Shown here: positions 34,329-42,606 of the stretch, piece by piece
Layout of the letters: the number at the start of each line of letters is the position of its first letter
Position numbering within the stretch: position 1 is the first letter of the stretch
NCBI RefSeq assembly: GCF_016863535.1
Contig: NZ_BOPB01000013.1
Location: 124,001-188,000, forward strand
DNA length: 64,000 nt
Source: Micromonospora lutea
GTDB taxonomy: Bacteria; Actinomycetota; Actinomycetes; Mycobacteriales; Micromonosporaceae
Direction: 5' to 3'
Notes under the pieces: generated by a model
The model's input: the letters and a program-made list of their open reading frames with translations, nothing else
What the model was told of the DNA's origin: nothing
Databases searched by the model: none
Position numbers and translations under genes: made by a program

Positions 34329-35006
34329 TCAGGCGAAGAGTGCGAAGTAGATGGCGATGTGGTGGCAGATCGCGGCGACCAGGGTGCAGGCGTGGAAGAA
34401 CTCGTGGTGGCCGAAGACGGTGGGCCACGGATTGGGGCGCCGTAGCGCGTAGAAGACCGCGCCCACGGTGTAGATCGCGCCACCCACGGCGAGCAGCACC
34501 AGCGCCGTGACGCCGCCCTGGCGGAGGATGTCGGGCAGCATCGCCACGGACACCCAGCCGAGGGCGAGGTAGAGCGGCGCGGAGATCCACCGGTTGGCGT
34601 GCGGCCAGATCAGCTTCAACGCCACACCGCCCAGGGCGCCGCCCCAGACGATCGACAGCATCATGACGGCGGCCCGGGTCTCCAGCAGCAGCAGGCAGAA
34701 CGGTGTGTACGTGCCGGCGATGAAGAGGAAGATCATCGAGTGGTCCATCCGGCGCATGACCGCGTAGCCGCGCGTCGACCACACTCGACGGTGGTACAGC
34801 GCGCTGGTGCCGAAAAGGCCACAGACGGTGAGGCTGTAGACGGCGGAGCTGACCAGGGGGGTCCAGCCCGGACGGGTGGCGGCGATCGAACAGAGCACGA
34901 TGCCGCAGACCAGAGCGACGAAGAACGCGTACGTGTGCAGCCAGCCGCGCATCCGGGGTTTCCCGATGTCGACCGGCTTGAGCCGGGGGCGTGCTGAGGT
35001 GGTCAC
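34329..35006 (-). CDS. PAQR-family membrane protein (hemolysin III / TrhA type)
   Basis: A 225-aa protein with seven membrane helices and the conserved polar residues of the PAQR family: SALYHRR, the MRRMDHSMIFLFIAGTYTPF block, and the C-terminal HHEFFHACTLVAAICHHIAI, whose His residues probably bind zinc. Bacterial members are linked to membrane energetics and fatty-acid homeostasis; the old name hemolysin III is misleading. Start is GTG at 35006. A TTACT-N3-GGGTA site (35031-35043) lies in its promoter region, as at the fatty-acid genes. Confidence 0.9.
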   Translation of the reverse strand: MTTSARPRLKPVDIGKPRMRGWLHTYAFFVALVCGIVLCSIAATRPGWTPLVSSAVYSLTVCGLFGTSALYHRRVWSTRGYAVMRRMDHSMIFLFIAGTYTPFCLLLLETRAAVMMLSIVWGGALGGVALKLIWPHANRWISAPLYLALGWVSVAMLPDILRQGGVTALVLLAVGGAIYTVGAVFYALRRPNPWPTVFGHHEFFHACTLVAAICHHIAIYFALFA

Positions 35007-35030
35007 TCGCTCAGGTTACGACAGCGTAGG

Positions 35031-35043
35031 TTACTTTCGGGTA
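35031..35043. promoter_or_regulatory. Operator-like site TTACTTTCGGGTA in the PAQR/pxpB divergent region
   Basis: This matches TTACT-N3-SGGTA but the outer bases are less symmetric than at 16048 and 30799 (GTTACTTTCGGGTAG). It is about 25 bp before the PAQR start and 70 bp before pxpB. Confidence 0.5.
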
Positions 35044-35111
35044 GTGTAACTGGTCACCCTCCCCGGCCAGTGGACTACCCGGCAGCGCACGCGCTCCGGG
35101 AAGATTACGGA

Positions 35112-35771
35112 ATGCGGATCAGACGGGTCGGCACCCACGCCCTCCTGCTCGACCTCACCCTGCCGGAGGAAGCCGATCCCGCCGTCCCGCCCCGAGGCGA
35201 AACCGACGTGGCCAGCATTGTCGAGGCGTGGCGGGCGGAGCTGTGGCGCCGCCGTGACCTGGGCGAGCTGGCCGCCGTCGAGATCGTGCCGGCCGCCACC
35301 ACCGTGCTGCTCGACGGCGTCACGGATCCGCCGGCCACCGCCGCCCGGCTCGCCACCTGGACGGTCACCGCACTCCCCACCGTCGCAGCCGCCCGCCTCG
35401 TGGAGATACCGGTGACGTACGACGGGGAAGACCTCCCCCGGGTGGCGGCTCACTGGCGGACGGACGTACCACGGGTCGTCCGTCGCCTAAGGGACGTCGA
35501 GTTCCAGGTCGCGTTCTGTGGGTTCGCACCCGGCTTCGGATACCTCACCGGGCTGCCCGCCGAACTCGCGGTGCCACGGCTGCCGACACCCCGGCCCCGG
35601 GTGCCGGCCGGGTCGGTCGCCCTGGCCGGCCGGTACGCGGGGATATACCCCACCGCCTCCCCCGGCGGCTGGTTGCTGATCGGGCGGACCGAACTGACCC
35701 TGTTCGACGTGACCGCGGACCCGCCTGCGCTGCTCAGCCCCGGCACCCGGGTCCGGCTGGTGGACCAGTGA
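35112..35771 (+). CDS. pxpB: 5-oxoprolinase subunit PxpB (KipI family)
   Basis: A 219-aa subunit of the ATP-dependent 5-oxoprolinase, which opens 5-oxoproline to glutamate. Typical blocks are VEIPVTYDGEDLPRVA, FQVAFCGFAPGFGYLTGLP, PRVPAGSVALAGRYAGIYP and SPGGWLLIGRTEL. ATG at 35112 has GGGAAG upstream; the frame is open from 35070 but only this start aligns with family proteins (MRIRRVGTHALLL). The stop overlaps the pxpC start by 4 bp. Confidence 0.92.
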   Translation: MRIRRVGTHALLLDLTLPEEADPAVPPRGETDVASIVEAWRAELWRRRDLGELAAVEIVPAATTVLLDGVTDPPATAARLATWTVTALPTVAAARLVEIPVTYDGEDLPRVAAHWRTDVPRVVRRLRDVEFQVAFCGFAPGFGYLTGLPAELAVPRLPTPRPRVPAGSVALAGRYAGIYPTASPGGWLLIGRTELTLFDVTADPPALLSPGTRVRLVDQ

Positions 35772-36625
35772 ACGGCCTCGTCGAGGTGCTCCGGGCCGGG
35801 GCGTTGACCACCGTGCAGGACCTCGGCCGGCCCGGCTGGGCACACCTGGGCGTACCCCGATCCGGTGCGCTCGACCCGGCCGCCCTGCGCCTGGCCAACC
35901 GGCTGGTCGGCAACCCGGAACCCACAGCCGGGCTGGAGATCACCCTGACCGGCTGCGAGCTGCGCCCCACCCGGGCCACCACGGTCGCCGTGGTCGGTGC
36001 CGAGGTCGACGTGCGGGTCGGCCATCGCCCCGGTGACACCGGCCGTCCACTTGCCGTACCGGGCGGGGCGGTGCTGCGCATCGGTCCCGCCCGACGGGGC
36101 CTGCGCTGCTGGCTCGCGGTGGCCGGCGGTATCGCCGTCGCACCGGTGCTGGGCAGCCGCTCCACCGACACCCTCGCCGGGCTCGGACCGGCCCCACTGC
36201 GCGACGGTGACCTGCTGCCGCTCGGTACACCCGCCGGTCCGCCTGCCCCAGTCGACGTCACCGTGCCCAGGACACCCCCGGCGGAGCTGCGGCTCACCGT
36301 TCGGCTCGGTCCCCGGCACGACTGGTTCACTCCGGCGGCGCTGGAAACGCTGCTCGGAACGGCGTACCAGGTGAGCCCGTTGAGCAACCGGGTCGGGGCG
36401 CGCCTCAGCGGCGCACCGCTGCCCCGCGCGGTGCCCGGAGAACTGCCCAGCGAAGGGCTCGTCCTCGGCGCGGTGCAGGTGCCGGCGGACGGTCAACCAC
36501 TGGTCTTCCTCGCCGACCACCCCACCACCGGCGGATACCCGGTCATCGCGGTGGTGGACGACGTGACCCCACTCGCGCAGGCCCGTCCAGGTACTACGGT
36601 CAGGTTCCATGGACCTCAACGCTGA
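35768..36625 (+). CDS. pxpC: 5-oxoprolinase subunit PxpC (biotin-dependent carboxyltransferase-like)
   Basis: A 285-aa subunit with the family signatures TTVQDLGRPGWAHLGVPRSGALD, GLEITLTGCEL, CWLAVAGGIAV, LSNRVGARLSG and HPTTGGYPVIAVV. It works with PxpA and PxpB in one complex. GTG at 35768 overlaps the pxpB stop, and its end overlaps the pxpA start by 17 bp, so the three are made together in fixed order. Confidence 0.93.
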   Translation: MNGLVEVLRAGALTTVQDLGRPGWAHLGVPRSGALDPAALRLANRLVGNPEPTAGLEITLTGCELRPTRATTVAVVGAEVDVRVGHRPGDTGRPLAVPGGAVLRIGPARRGLRCWLAVAGGIAVAPVLGSRSTDTLAGLGPAPLRDGDLLPLGTPAGPPAPVDVTVPRTPPAELRLTVRLGPRHDWFTPAALETLLGTAYQVSPLSNRVGARLSGAPLPRAVPGELPSEGLVLGAVQVPADGQPLVFLADHPTTGGYPVIAVVDDVTPLAQARPGTTVRFHGPQR

Positions 36626-37358
36626 CCTCGGGGAGGGCTTCGGCATCTGGCGTCTCGGCGACGACCAGGCCCTGCTGAACCTGGTCACCTCCGCCAACGT
36701 CGCCTGCGGCTTCCACGCCGGTGACCCGGCCACCATGCGCCGGGTCTGCGCTGCCGCCGCGGAGCGGGGAGTCGCCGTCGGCGCCCAGGTCGGTTACCGG
36801 GACCTGGCCGGCTTCGGTCGGCGGCACATCGCGTACGAATTCGCGGAGCTGCGCGACGAGGTGCTCTACCAGCTCGGCGCGCTCAACGCCTTCTGCCGGG
36901 CGTACCGCACCCGGGTTCGCTACCTCAAGCCGCACGGCGCGCTCTACCACGCGGCGGCCGGCGAGGAGATGCCCGCGGCGGCCCTGGTGGCCGCCCTCGA
37001 CGACTACGACCCGGAGCTGCCAGTCCTCTGCCCACCCGGGTCGGTGCTGGCCCAGCTCGCCCAGGGTGCCGGCATCCGGGTGGTGGCCGAGGGATTCGCC
37101 GACCGGAACTACCTGCCCAACGGTCGCCTGGTACCGCGCACCGCACCGGACGCGCTGGTCACCGACCCACAGGAGGTGGCCCGCCGGGCGGTACGGATGG
37201 CCACCGAGCGGGTCGTGGTGACCGTCGACGGCAGTACGGTCCCGTGCGCGGTGGAGTCGGTGTGCCTGCACGGTGACACCCCCGGCGCGGTGGCCGCCGC
37301 GGAACTCGTCCGCGCCGCCCTCGTCAACGCCGGGGTCACCCCAGCACCATTCAGCTGA
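36609..37358 (+). CDS. pxpA: 5-oxoprolinase subunit PxpA (LamB/YcsF family)
   Basis: A 249-aa subunit that binds and attacks 5-oxoproline. The N-terminal MDLNADLGEGFG, SANVACGFHAGDP, YRDLAGFGRR, LKPHGALYH and GFADRNYLPNGRLVPR are the family blocks, and SVCLHGDTPGAV closes the protein. ATG at 36609 lies inside the end of pxpC. It is the last gene of the operon, followed by a palindromic repeat element rather than an ordinary terminator. Confidence 0.95.
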   Translation: MDLNADLGEGFGIWRLGDDQALLNLVTSANVACGFHAGDPATMRRVCAAAAERGVAVGAQVGYRDLAGFGRRHIAYEFAELRDEVLYQLGALNAFCRAYRTRVRYLKPHGALYHAAAGEEMPAAALVAALDDYDPELPVLCPPGSVLAQLAQGAGIRVVAEGFADRNYLPNGRLVPRTAPDALVTDPQEVARRAVRMATERVVVTVDGSTVPCAVESVCLHGDTPGAVAAAELVRAALVNAGVTPAPFS

Positions 37359-37359
37359 A

Positions 37360-37410
37360 AGGAAGGGCACCTTCTTAACGCCTGGTGTAGAGGAAGGGAC
37401 CCTTCCTAAC
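37360..37410. repeat. Two copies of a 20-bp near-palindromic repeat
   Basis: AGGAAGGGCACCTTCTTAAC (37360-37379) and AGGAAGGGACCCTTCCTAAC (37391-37410) differ at 3 of 20 bases and are separated by 11 bp. Each is itself nearly palindromic (AGGAAGG/CCTTCCT). They fill the gap between the convergent pxpA and thioredoxin-NHL genes and may terminate both. The form is that of a dispersed extragenic palindrome. Confidence 0.75.
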
Positions 37411-37424
37411 GGCGCGGGCGGGTG

Positions 37425-39260
37425 TCAGCCGGCGTCCATGCCCCGCAGGACCAATGGCAGCCGGGCGGCAGCGCCGTCGACCACCCGCACCGGTACGCCC
37501 CAGTCCTGCCGGGTCAGATGGCAGGCCGCGTGCTCCACATCGGCGTCACAGGTCGCCGCCTGAGCGGTCACCTGAAGCACCCCCTCGGGCACCGAGCCGT
37601 CGATCACCAGGCGGCGGGACAGCTCCGTGCCGGTGCCCGCCCCCTCGACCAGCAGCTCCGGCGGTGACGCCGACACGACGAGTCGAGTGGACGGTCCGAA
37701 GGTCTCGTCCAGCTTCTGCCCGGGGGCCGGGGTGAAGACGACATCCAGGACGACCTCGCCCACGGCCAGGTCCGTCGGCCTGCGCTCGGTGCGGTGCCGC
37801 GGACCGTCGACGGTCTCCGCGCCGGCTGCCGAGAGCGCGCCGGGTGCGAGCCGCGTGATCCGGTGCGCGGCCGACTCCACCACCAGCACCGAGCCGTCCG
37901 CGGTGAGCACCAGGTCGCTCGGCTCGGCCAGACCGGTGGCGACGGTGGCGACCTGATCGCTGGCCGGGTCGTAGCGGCGTACGGCACCGTTGTACGTGTC
38001 GGCGATCAGCACCGAGCCGTCGGGCAGGGCACAGACGCCGAGCGGGTGCTGAAGCAGGGCCTGCGCGGCCGGCCCGTCCACGTGACCGAAGTCGAACAGA
38101 CCCTGACCCACGGCCGTAGTCAGGACGCCGTCCTCGACGTAGCGGATGGCGCTGGTCTCGCTGTCGGCGACCCAGAGCCGGGTGCCGTCGGTGGAGACGG
38201 CGAGCCCGGACGGCTGGGCCAGCCACGCCTGCGCCAACGGCCCGTCGCGCAGCGCCTCAACCGTCGTGCCGGCGTACATGCCGGCGGTGCGCTTGATCGG
38301 ATCGAACCACCAGAGCTGGTGGATACCGGCCATGGCGATGACGATCTTGTCGTCGTACCAGGCGAGGTCCCAGGGCGAGGAGAGGTCCACCGCGAGGGCG
38401 TCGTGTGCGTGATCGTCGACCGTGGACCGCCACTGCCGTCCGCTGCCGGCCACGGTGAGCACCTCGCCGGTGGCCAACCGTACGCCCCGCAACTGGTGGT
38501 TGACGGTGTCGGCGACCACCAGGTCGTAGCCGGCAACCTCGGCCACGTGTGGCGGAAGCAGACACAGCCCCTGCGGCTCGGAGAAGGTCGCGGCACCGGC
38601 GGAGCCGTCGGTCCGGCCGCGCTCGCCGGTGCCGATGGTACGGACCACGGTCTCACCGTCGCCGTCCAGCTCGACCAGGCGGTGCCGCGCCGAGTCGGAG
38701 ACCAGCAGGCCGCCGTCGGGCAGGGCCACCGCCTTACCCGGGAAGCGGAGGGCGGTCTCCGGTTCGGCGACCGGGACGTACGGGCCGTCTCCCCGGTGCA
38801 GGGTGCCCTTGGCCTCGTGGGTGGCGATCAGGTCGTCGATCAGCCGGGCCAGCCCGTTCGCGTGACCCTCACCCGCCATGGTGGCCACCACGTACCCCTC
38901 CGGGTCGATCACCGCGAGGGTCGGCCAGGCGCGGGCCGCGTACTGCTGCCACATGTCCAGCTCAGGGTCGTCGAGCACAGGGTGGTGCACGCTGTACCGC
39001 TCGACAGCGGCGGCCAGTGCGTCCGGATCCTTTTCGTGCTCGAACTTCGGCGAGTGCACGCCGATCACCACCAGCACGTCGGCGTACTTCTGCTCAAGGG
39101 GCCGCAGCTCGTCGAGGACGTGCAGGCAGTTGATGCAGCAGAAGGTCCAGAAATCCGCGATGACGATCTTGCCTCGCAGGTCGGCGAGCGTCAGCTTTCG
39201 CCCGCCGGTGTTCAACCAGGCCCGACCTCGAAGCTCGGGAGCCCGCACGCGTGCACTCAT
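37425..39260 (-). CDS. Thioredoxin-like and NHL-repeat fusion protein (NHLRC2 type)
   Basis: A 611-aa protein without a signal peptide. Residues 1-145 form a thioredoxin-like domain with a CCINC motif (Cys 41, 42 and 45; CxxC from 42 to 45) and a WPTLAVIDPEG segment with the cis-Pro region. Residues about 165-500 are NHL-type beta-propeller repeats (FPGKAVALPDGGLLVSDSARHR, FSEPQGLCLL, HPLGVCALPDGSVLIADTYNGAVRR). A C-terminal domain contains two more Cys (ATCDADVEHAACHL). The architecture matches the NHLRC2 family, found from bacteria to animals; its reaction is unknown. Reading frame complete; ATG at 39260 has GGGAG upstream. Confidence 0.88.
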   Translation of the reverse strand: MSARVRAPELRGRAWLNTGGRKLTLADLRGKIVIADFWTFCCINCLHVLDELRPLEQKYADVLVVIGVHSPKFEHEKDPDALAAAVERYSVHHPVLDDPELDMWQQYAARAWPTLAVIDPEGYVVATMAGEGHANGLARLIDDLIATHEAKGTLHRGDGPYVPVAEPETALRFPGKAVALPDGGLLVSDSARHRLVELDGDGETVVRTIGTGERGRTDGSAGAATFSEPQGLCLLPPHVAEVAGYDLVVADTVNHQLRGVRLATGEVLTVAGSGRQWRSTVDDHAHDALAVDLSSPWDLAWYDDKIVIAMAGIHQLWWFDPIKRTAGMYAGTTVEALRDGPLAQAWLAQPSGLAVSTDGTRLWVADSETSAIRYVEDGVLTTAVGQGLFDFGHVDGPAAQALLQHPLGVCALPDGSVLIADTYNGAVRRYDPASDQVATVATGLAEPSDLVLTADGSVLVVESAAHRITRLAPGALSAAGAETVDGPRHRTERRPTDLAVGEVVLDVVFTPAPGQKLDETFGPSTRLVVSASPPELLVEGAGTGTELSRRLVIDGSVPEGVLQVTAQAATCDADVEHAACHLTRQDWGVPVRVVDGAAARLPLVLRGMDAG

Positions 39261-39410
39261 GCTCCCATCGTGCCCTACCAGCGGATGCCGGCCGGCTGGA
39301 AGGCGGGTCGGAGAGGCGTACCCGACACCCGGCCGGCTCCGTCGGAAGTCGGCCGGACAGCACGAGGCGGGGGCACGGTTACCCGTGACCCCGCCGTCGG
39401 TTACGCGATC

Positions 39411-41909
39411 TCAGCCGCCGGTCGCCTCCTTGAGGCAGAGCACCGGGTTGGCGGTGGCAACGCGAAGGTCCACGTGCGGCATGGCCGGGTCGGGGCACTT
39501 GTCCTTCGACTCGACCTTGGACACCACGCTGAAGGCCTCCGGCTCGGAGCAGTCGGCGGCTACGGCGGTGGTGCCGGAGCGCTTGACGCAGGAGCCGACC
39601 GGCGGGTCGAAGGCGTTCGCGTCGTCCGAGCCGCCGATCATGCCGAGGAGCATCAGCAGGCCGAGCGGGATGGCCAGGATGAGCACGGCGGCGACCAGCA
39701 CCGCGGCGAGGACCCGTCCGTTGCGCACCTTGGGTGGCGGGGCTTCCGGGGTCGGCTCGGCCACCGGCTTGAATGCTTCAAAGCGACCCTGCTCCGCATC
39801 ACCCGACCCGCTGCCCGGACCCGGGCTCCACGGCGGCGCGGACTGCGGCGGTGGAGGGAACATGTTGTGCTCGCCGCCCGGCTCCGAGCGGACGGGAGAG
39901 CCGTAGGTGCCTGGACGCTCGGACGGCCCGCCGAACGGATCATTGCCCGGGCTGCCGAACGGGTCGCGTGGTGCACCGGCGAACGGGTCGGCCGGGTGTT
40001 CCGGCTCGGCGTGCGGCCGTACCCCGTTGACCGGCCGGTTGGTCGGCGGTGCGTCCACGAAGGACGGTATCCCCGGCGGGAAGGAGGGCGGGGCGGGCGG
40101 GGCCGGCGGGGCGGCCGGCGAAGCCGGGGCGGCCGGGCCGGCGAAGGCGTTCGGCCCACCCAGTGGTGGCTCCCGGTCGGGGAAGCGAGGCTCCGGGGCC
40201 GGCTCGAACCGCTCCGGGCCCTGGTCGCCGCGCTCCGCGGCCGGGTCGAAGTCGAACCGACCCGGACTCTGGTCGAAGCGGGGCACCAGTGGCTGCTCGC
40301 CGTGCTCCTGGACCGGCTCCTCGGTGTGCTCGGGGCGGGCCGGTCGGCCGTACACCCGGGGTTGGGGCGCGGGTGTACCGGTCGGCCGAACCGCGTGGTC
40401 CGCCGGGGGCATGACCCGACTGGACAGCGGCACGGAGGCGCTCGCCGCGATGCCGCTGCCGGTTGCCGGAGTGGTCCGACCCTCGGACTCCGGGGAGGTG
40501 CGCGGCGCCGGAATGGCCGGGGACTGGGGATCGTCGTGTCGGGCCTCGGGCTGGCCCCAGGCCACGCCGCCGGCCGGCTGGTCGACCGGGCCGCCGGCCG
40601 GTCCGGCCGGGTCATCGGGGTGCGCCGCGGGCTGGGCGAAGGCTGCGGGCGGTGTGGCGGCCAGGCTGGCGCCCGGCACCCGCTGCTCCTGCGGTGGCAA
40701 CGGCAGCATGTTCGCCGGGGAGATGCCCGGGGCGGGCGTGGGCTGGTAGGCCGGGGCGTCGGCGGGCCGACCCGCGTCGGGCTCGGGGTTGGTACGAGGG
40801 GCGGCAGGCTCTGCCGCTGCCTGACCCCACGCCTCACCCGGTGCCCACGGCTGGATGTCGGGCGAGGAGGATCGGTCGGCGGCGGTCCGGGAGGGGAGCG
40901 GCTCGGCGGACGGGCTCCAGGACGGCGGTGCCGGATTGCCCCCGGCCCAGCCGGTCGGCTCCTCCCGGGGCGGCGTGGCCCACTCGGGCTGTGCCGGTCG
41001 ATCACCGCCCGAGTGCCAGCCCTCTGCCGGCTGCTCGCCGGCCCAGCCGCCAGCGGCGGGCTCCCGTCGCTGGCCGGTCGCCCAGTCAGGCTGTTCCGGT
41101 TGCTCGGTCGGCCACGCCTCGGCGCGGGAGGATCCGTCGGCGGGTCGCTGCTGCAGACCTTCGCCGGGGGTCGGCACCTGGGCACTGGCCCGGGCCGCCG
41201 GCTCGCGGGTGGGCGCCGGTTGCTCGGCCGGTGCCCAGGCGGGCTGGGCAGGATCGGGTTGACCAGCGGTCGAGGCCCAGCTGGGAGGCTGTTCATCGGT
41301 ACGCGGTGCGTTGGCCCAGTCCGGCTGCTGGCCGCCGGTCCACCCACCGGGTGCCGCCGGGTTGGACTGCCCCGGGGCGGGCTGCCCGCCGGCCCAGTCC
41401 GGTTGCCCCGGGGCGGGCTGCCCGCCGGCCCAGTCCGGCTGGCTCGGGGCTGGTTGATTCGGTGCCCAGTCGCCGGGGTGCGCGGTGTCCCCATTGGCGG
41501 GATCGCTGGCCCAGGCCGGCCCGGACTGGGCGCCGTTGGCCCAGGCAGGTTGATCCGATGTGGGCGGTCCGGCCGACGCCCAACCCGGAGCGGGCTGCTG
41601 CGGCTGGTCACCCGGGGTCGCCCAGCCGGGCTGGTTACCGGCGGGCTGGTCCCAGGCGTCCGGCGTGGTGGCGTCCGCCTGCCGGGTCGACTGGGCACTG
41701 CCCCACGCGTTGCCCTGCTGGTTCGCCCATGCTGGTGTGGCGGCGTCCGGGCGTGCGGGTGGCGGTGGAGCCCAACCGAGGTCGGGGGCGGATGCGCCGT
41801 ACCCGTTGTCCTGCTGAGCCGGTCGGTCGCCGTACGCCGCCGGTCCGCCGCCGCCCGGCGGCACCTCTTCCGGCTCCTGGCCGGGGCGGTGCGGGCCCTC
41901 GGACGTCAT
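39411..41909 (-). CDS. Very long Pro/Gln/Trp-rich membrane protein with LppU-like C-terminus
   Basis: An 832-aa protein. Residues 1-720 are low-complexity sequence rich in Pro, Ala, Gln, Gly and Trp, including repeats of WAGGQPAPGQPD and similar, almost certainly disordered and cytoplasmic. One membrane helix follows (VLAAVLVAAVLILAIPLGLLMLLGM, about 728-752). The 75-residue end is a small outer domain with four Cys (VGSCVKRSG, ADCSEPEAFSVVSKVESKDKCPD, PVLCLKEA), similar to domains in actinobacterial LppU-like proteins. ATG at 41909 has GGAGGAGG well placed. The function is unknown; the N-terminal bulk resembles the sortase protein at 12441. Confidence 0.8.
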   Translation of the reverse strand: MTSEGPHRPGQEPEEVPPGGGGPAAYGDRPAQQDNGYGASAPDLGWAPPPPARPDAATPAWANQQGNAWGSAQSTRQADATTPDAWDQPAGNQPGWATPGDQPQQPAPGWASAGPPTSDQPAWANGAQSGPAWASDPANGDTAHPGDWAPNQPAPSQPDWAGGQPAPGQPDWAGGQPAPGQSNPAAPGGWTGGQQPDWANAPRTDEQPPSWASTAGQPDPAQPAWAPAEQPAPTREPAARASAQVPTPGEGLQQRPADGSSRAEAWPTEQPEQPDWATGQRREPAAGGWAGEQPAEGWHSGGDRPAQPEWATPPREEPTGWAGGNPAPPSWSPSAEPLPSRTAADRSSSPDIQPWAPGEAWGQAAAEPAAPRTNPEPDAGRPADAPAYQPTPAPGISPANMLPLPPQEQRVPGASLAATPPAAFAQPAAHPDDPAGPAGGPVDQPAGGVAWGQPEARHDDPQSPAIPAPRTSPESEGRTTPATGSGIAASASVPLSSRVMPPADHAVRPTGTPAPQPRVYGRPARPEHTEEPVQEHGEQPLVPRFDQSPGRFDFDPAAERGDQGPERFEPAPEPRFPDREPPLGGPNAFAGPAAPASPAAPPAPPAPPSFPPGIPSFVDAPPTNRPVNGVRPHAEPEHPADPFAGAPRDPFGSPGNDPFGGPSERPGTYGSPVRSEPGGEHNMFPPPPQSAPPWSPGPGSGSGDAEQGRFEAFKPVAEPTPEAPPPKVRNGRVLAAVLVAAVLILAIPLGLLMLLGMIGGSDDANAFDPPVGSCVKRSGTTAVAADCSEPEAFSVVSKVESKDKCPDPAMPHVDLRVATANPVLCLKEATGG

Positions 41910-42250
41910 GTGTGCGCCTCCTCCATCACATGTCGGCCGCCGTTGCCGATGGTCTCGGCAGGGCAGCCGGCGGTGCCGGCGTACCGGCCGTGCCGGCTCC
42001 CCGCACCGTAACCCGGTAGCCGCTGGTGGGCTTCCGGGGAGCTCGATCGTCACTGTCCGTCGCTGGGTGGTGTCGAGGTGCTTCTATCGCCTCGGTCCGT
42101 TCCCGAGCGCGGACTACGACCGAGCCCACCGTACCGGGCGCTGCGGCGGGGCGGTATCCCGGTGTCAACGGCCGGTCGTAACGCCGACGACCCGCCCGGT
42201 TCGCCCGGGCGGGTCGTCGATCTGGAGGAGGCGGATAACGTCGTGTGGCG
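41910..42250. other. Spacer upstream of the long Pro-rich protein
   Basis: No supported gene. It holds the promoter region of the Pro-rich protein and, at 42185-42219, the terminator of the 45-aa gene. Candidate open frames here have low-complexity translations and no ribosome site. Confidence 0.5.
42185..42219 (-). terminator. Perfect 15-bp hairpin after the 45-aa gene
   Basis: CGACGACCCGCCCGG pairs with CCGGGCGGGTCGTCG around a 5-base loop, 31 bp downstream of the 45-aa minus-strand gene. Confidence 0.85.
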
Positions 42251-42388
42251 TCAGTGCATGTGACGCTGGGCGATGGCGAGGATCTCGTCGCGAACTGCGG
42301 GCGAACTGGCGGAGCGCAGGGCCCGCTCGATGGCGCGGGCGCGGCGGTTGGCGTCGCGGCGGTTGCGGATTCGCTCGATCATGCTCAT
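42251..42388 (-). CDS. 45-aa Arg-rich protein
   Basis: On the minus strand ATG at 42388 opens a 45-codon frame (MSMIERIRNRRDANRRARAIERALRS..., ending RDEILAIAQRHMH) and stops at 42251. AGGAGGAGAG lies at good distance upstream, and a strong terminator follows 31 bp after the stop. The sequence is Arg/Ala/Ile-rich and should form amphipathic helices, perhaps a nucleic-acid or protein-binding peptide. It is preceded by an A+T-rich patch (about 42425-42500) that may hold its promoter. I know no function. Confidence 0.75.
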   Translation of the reverse strand: MSMIERIRNRRDANRRARAIERALRSASSPAVRDEILAIAQRHMH

Positions 42389-42547
42389 GGTGTCTCTCCT
42401 CCTGGACTATTCGGTTGTCGTCCCGTCGTCCCTTCTATTGAAGCGCAGCACCCCGGATATTGCCAGCGATTATTAGGTGAGCTGGACCACCAGCCTAAGA
42501 ATCTTCGGTCAGAGGTGCCGGTGGGCAACTTTTTCTTCACCGAATGG

Positions 42548-42593
42548 CAACGGCCGGCGTGCCGGGCCTCAACCCGTGGCACACCGGCCGTTG
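42548..42593 (-). terminator. Terminator of the bkd operon
   Basis: CAACGGCCGG pairs with CCGGCCGTTG, and the stem continues after mismatches (GTGCC/GGCAC), just after the E2 stop at 42607. Confidence 0.75.
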
Positions 42594-42606
42594 TCGTCGT
42601 GACGCG

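Noticed and set aside
37794..42011. Very long plus-strand open frame of about 1,400 codons
   Set aside because: It spans two convincing minus-strand genes and their spacer. The composition is Arg/Gly/Val-biased with no recognisable domain.
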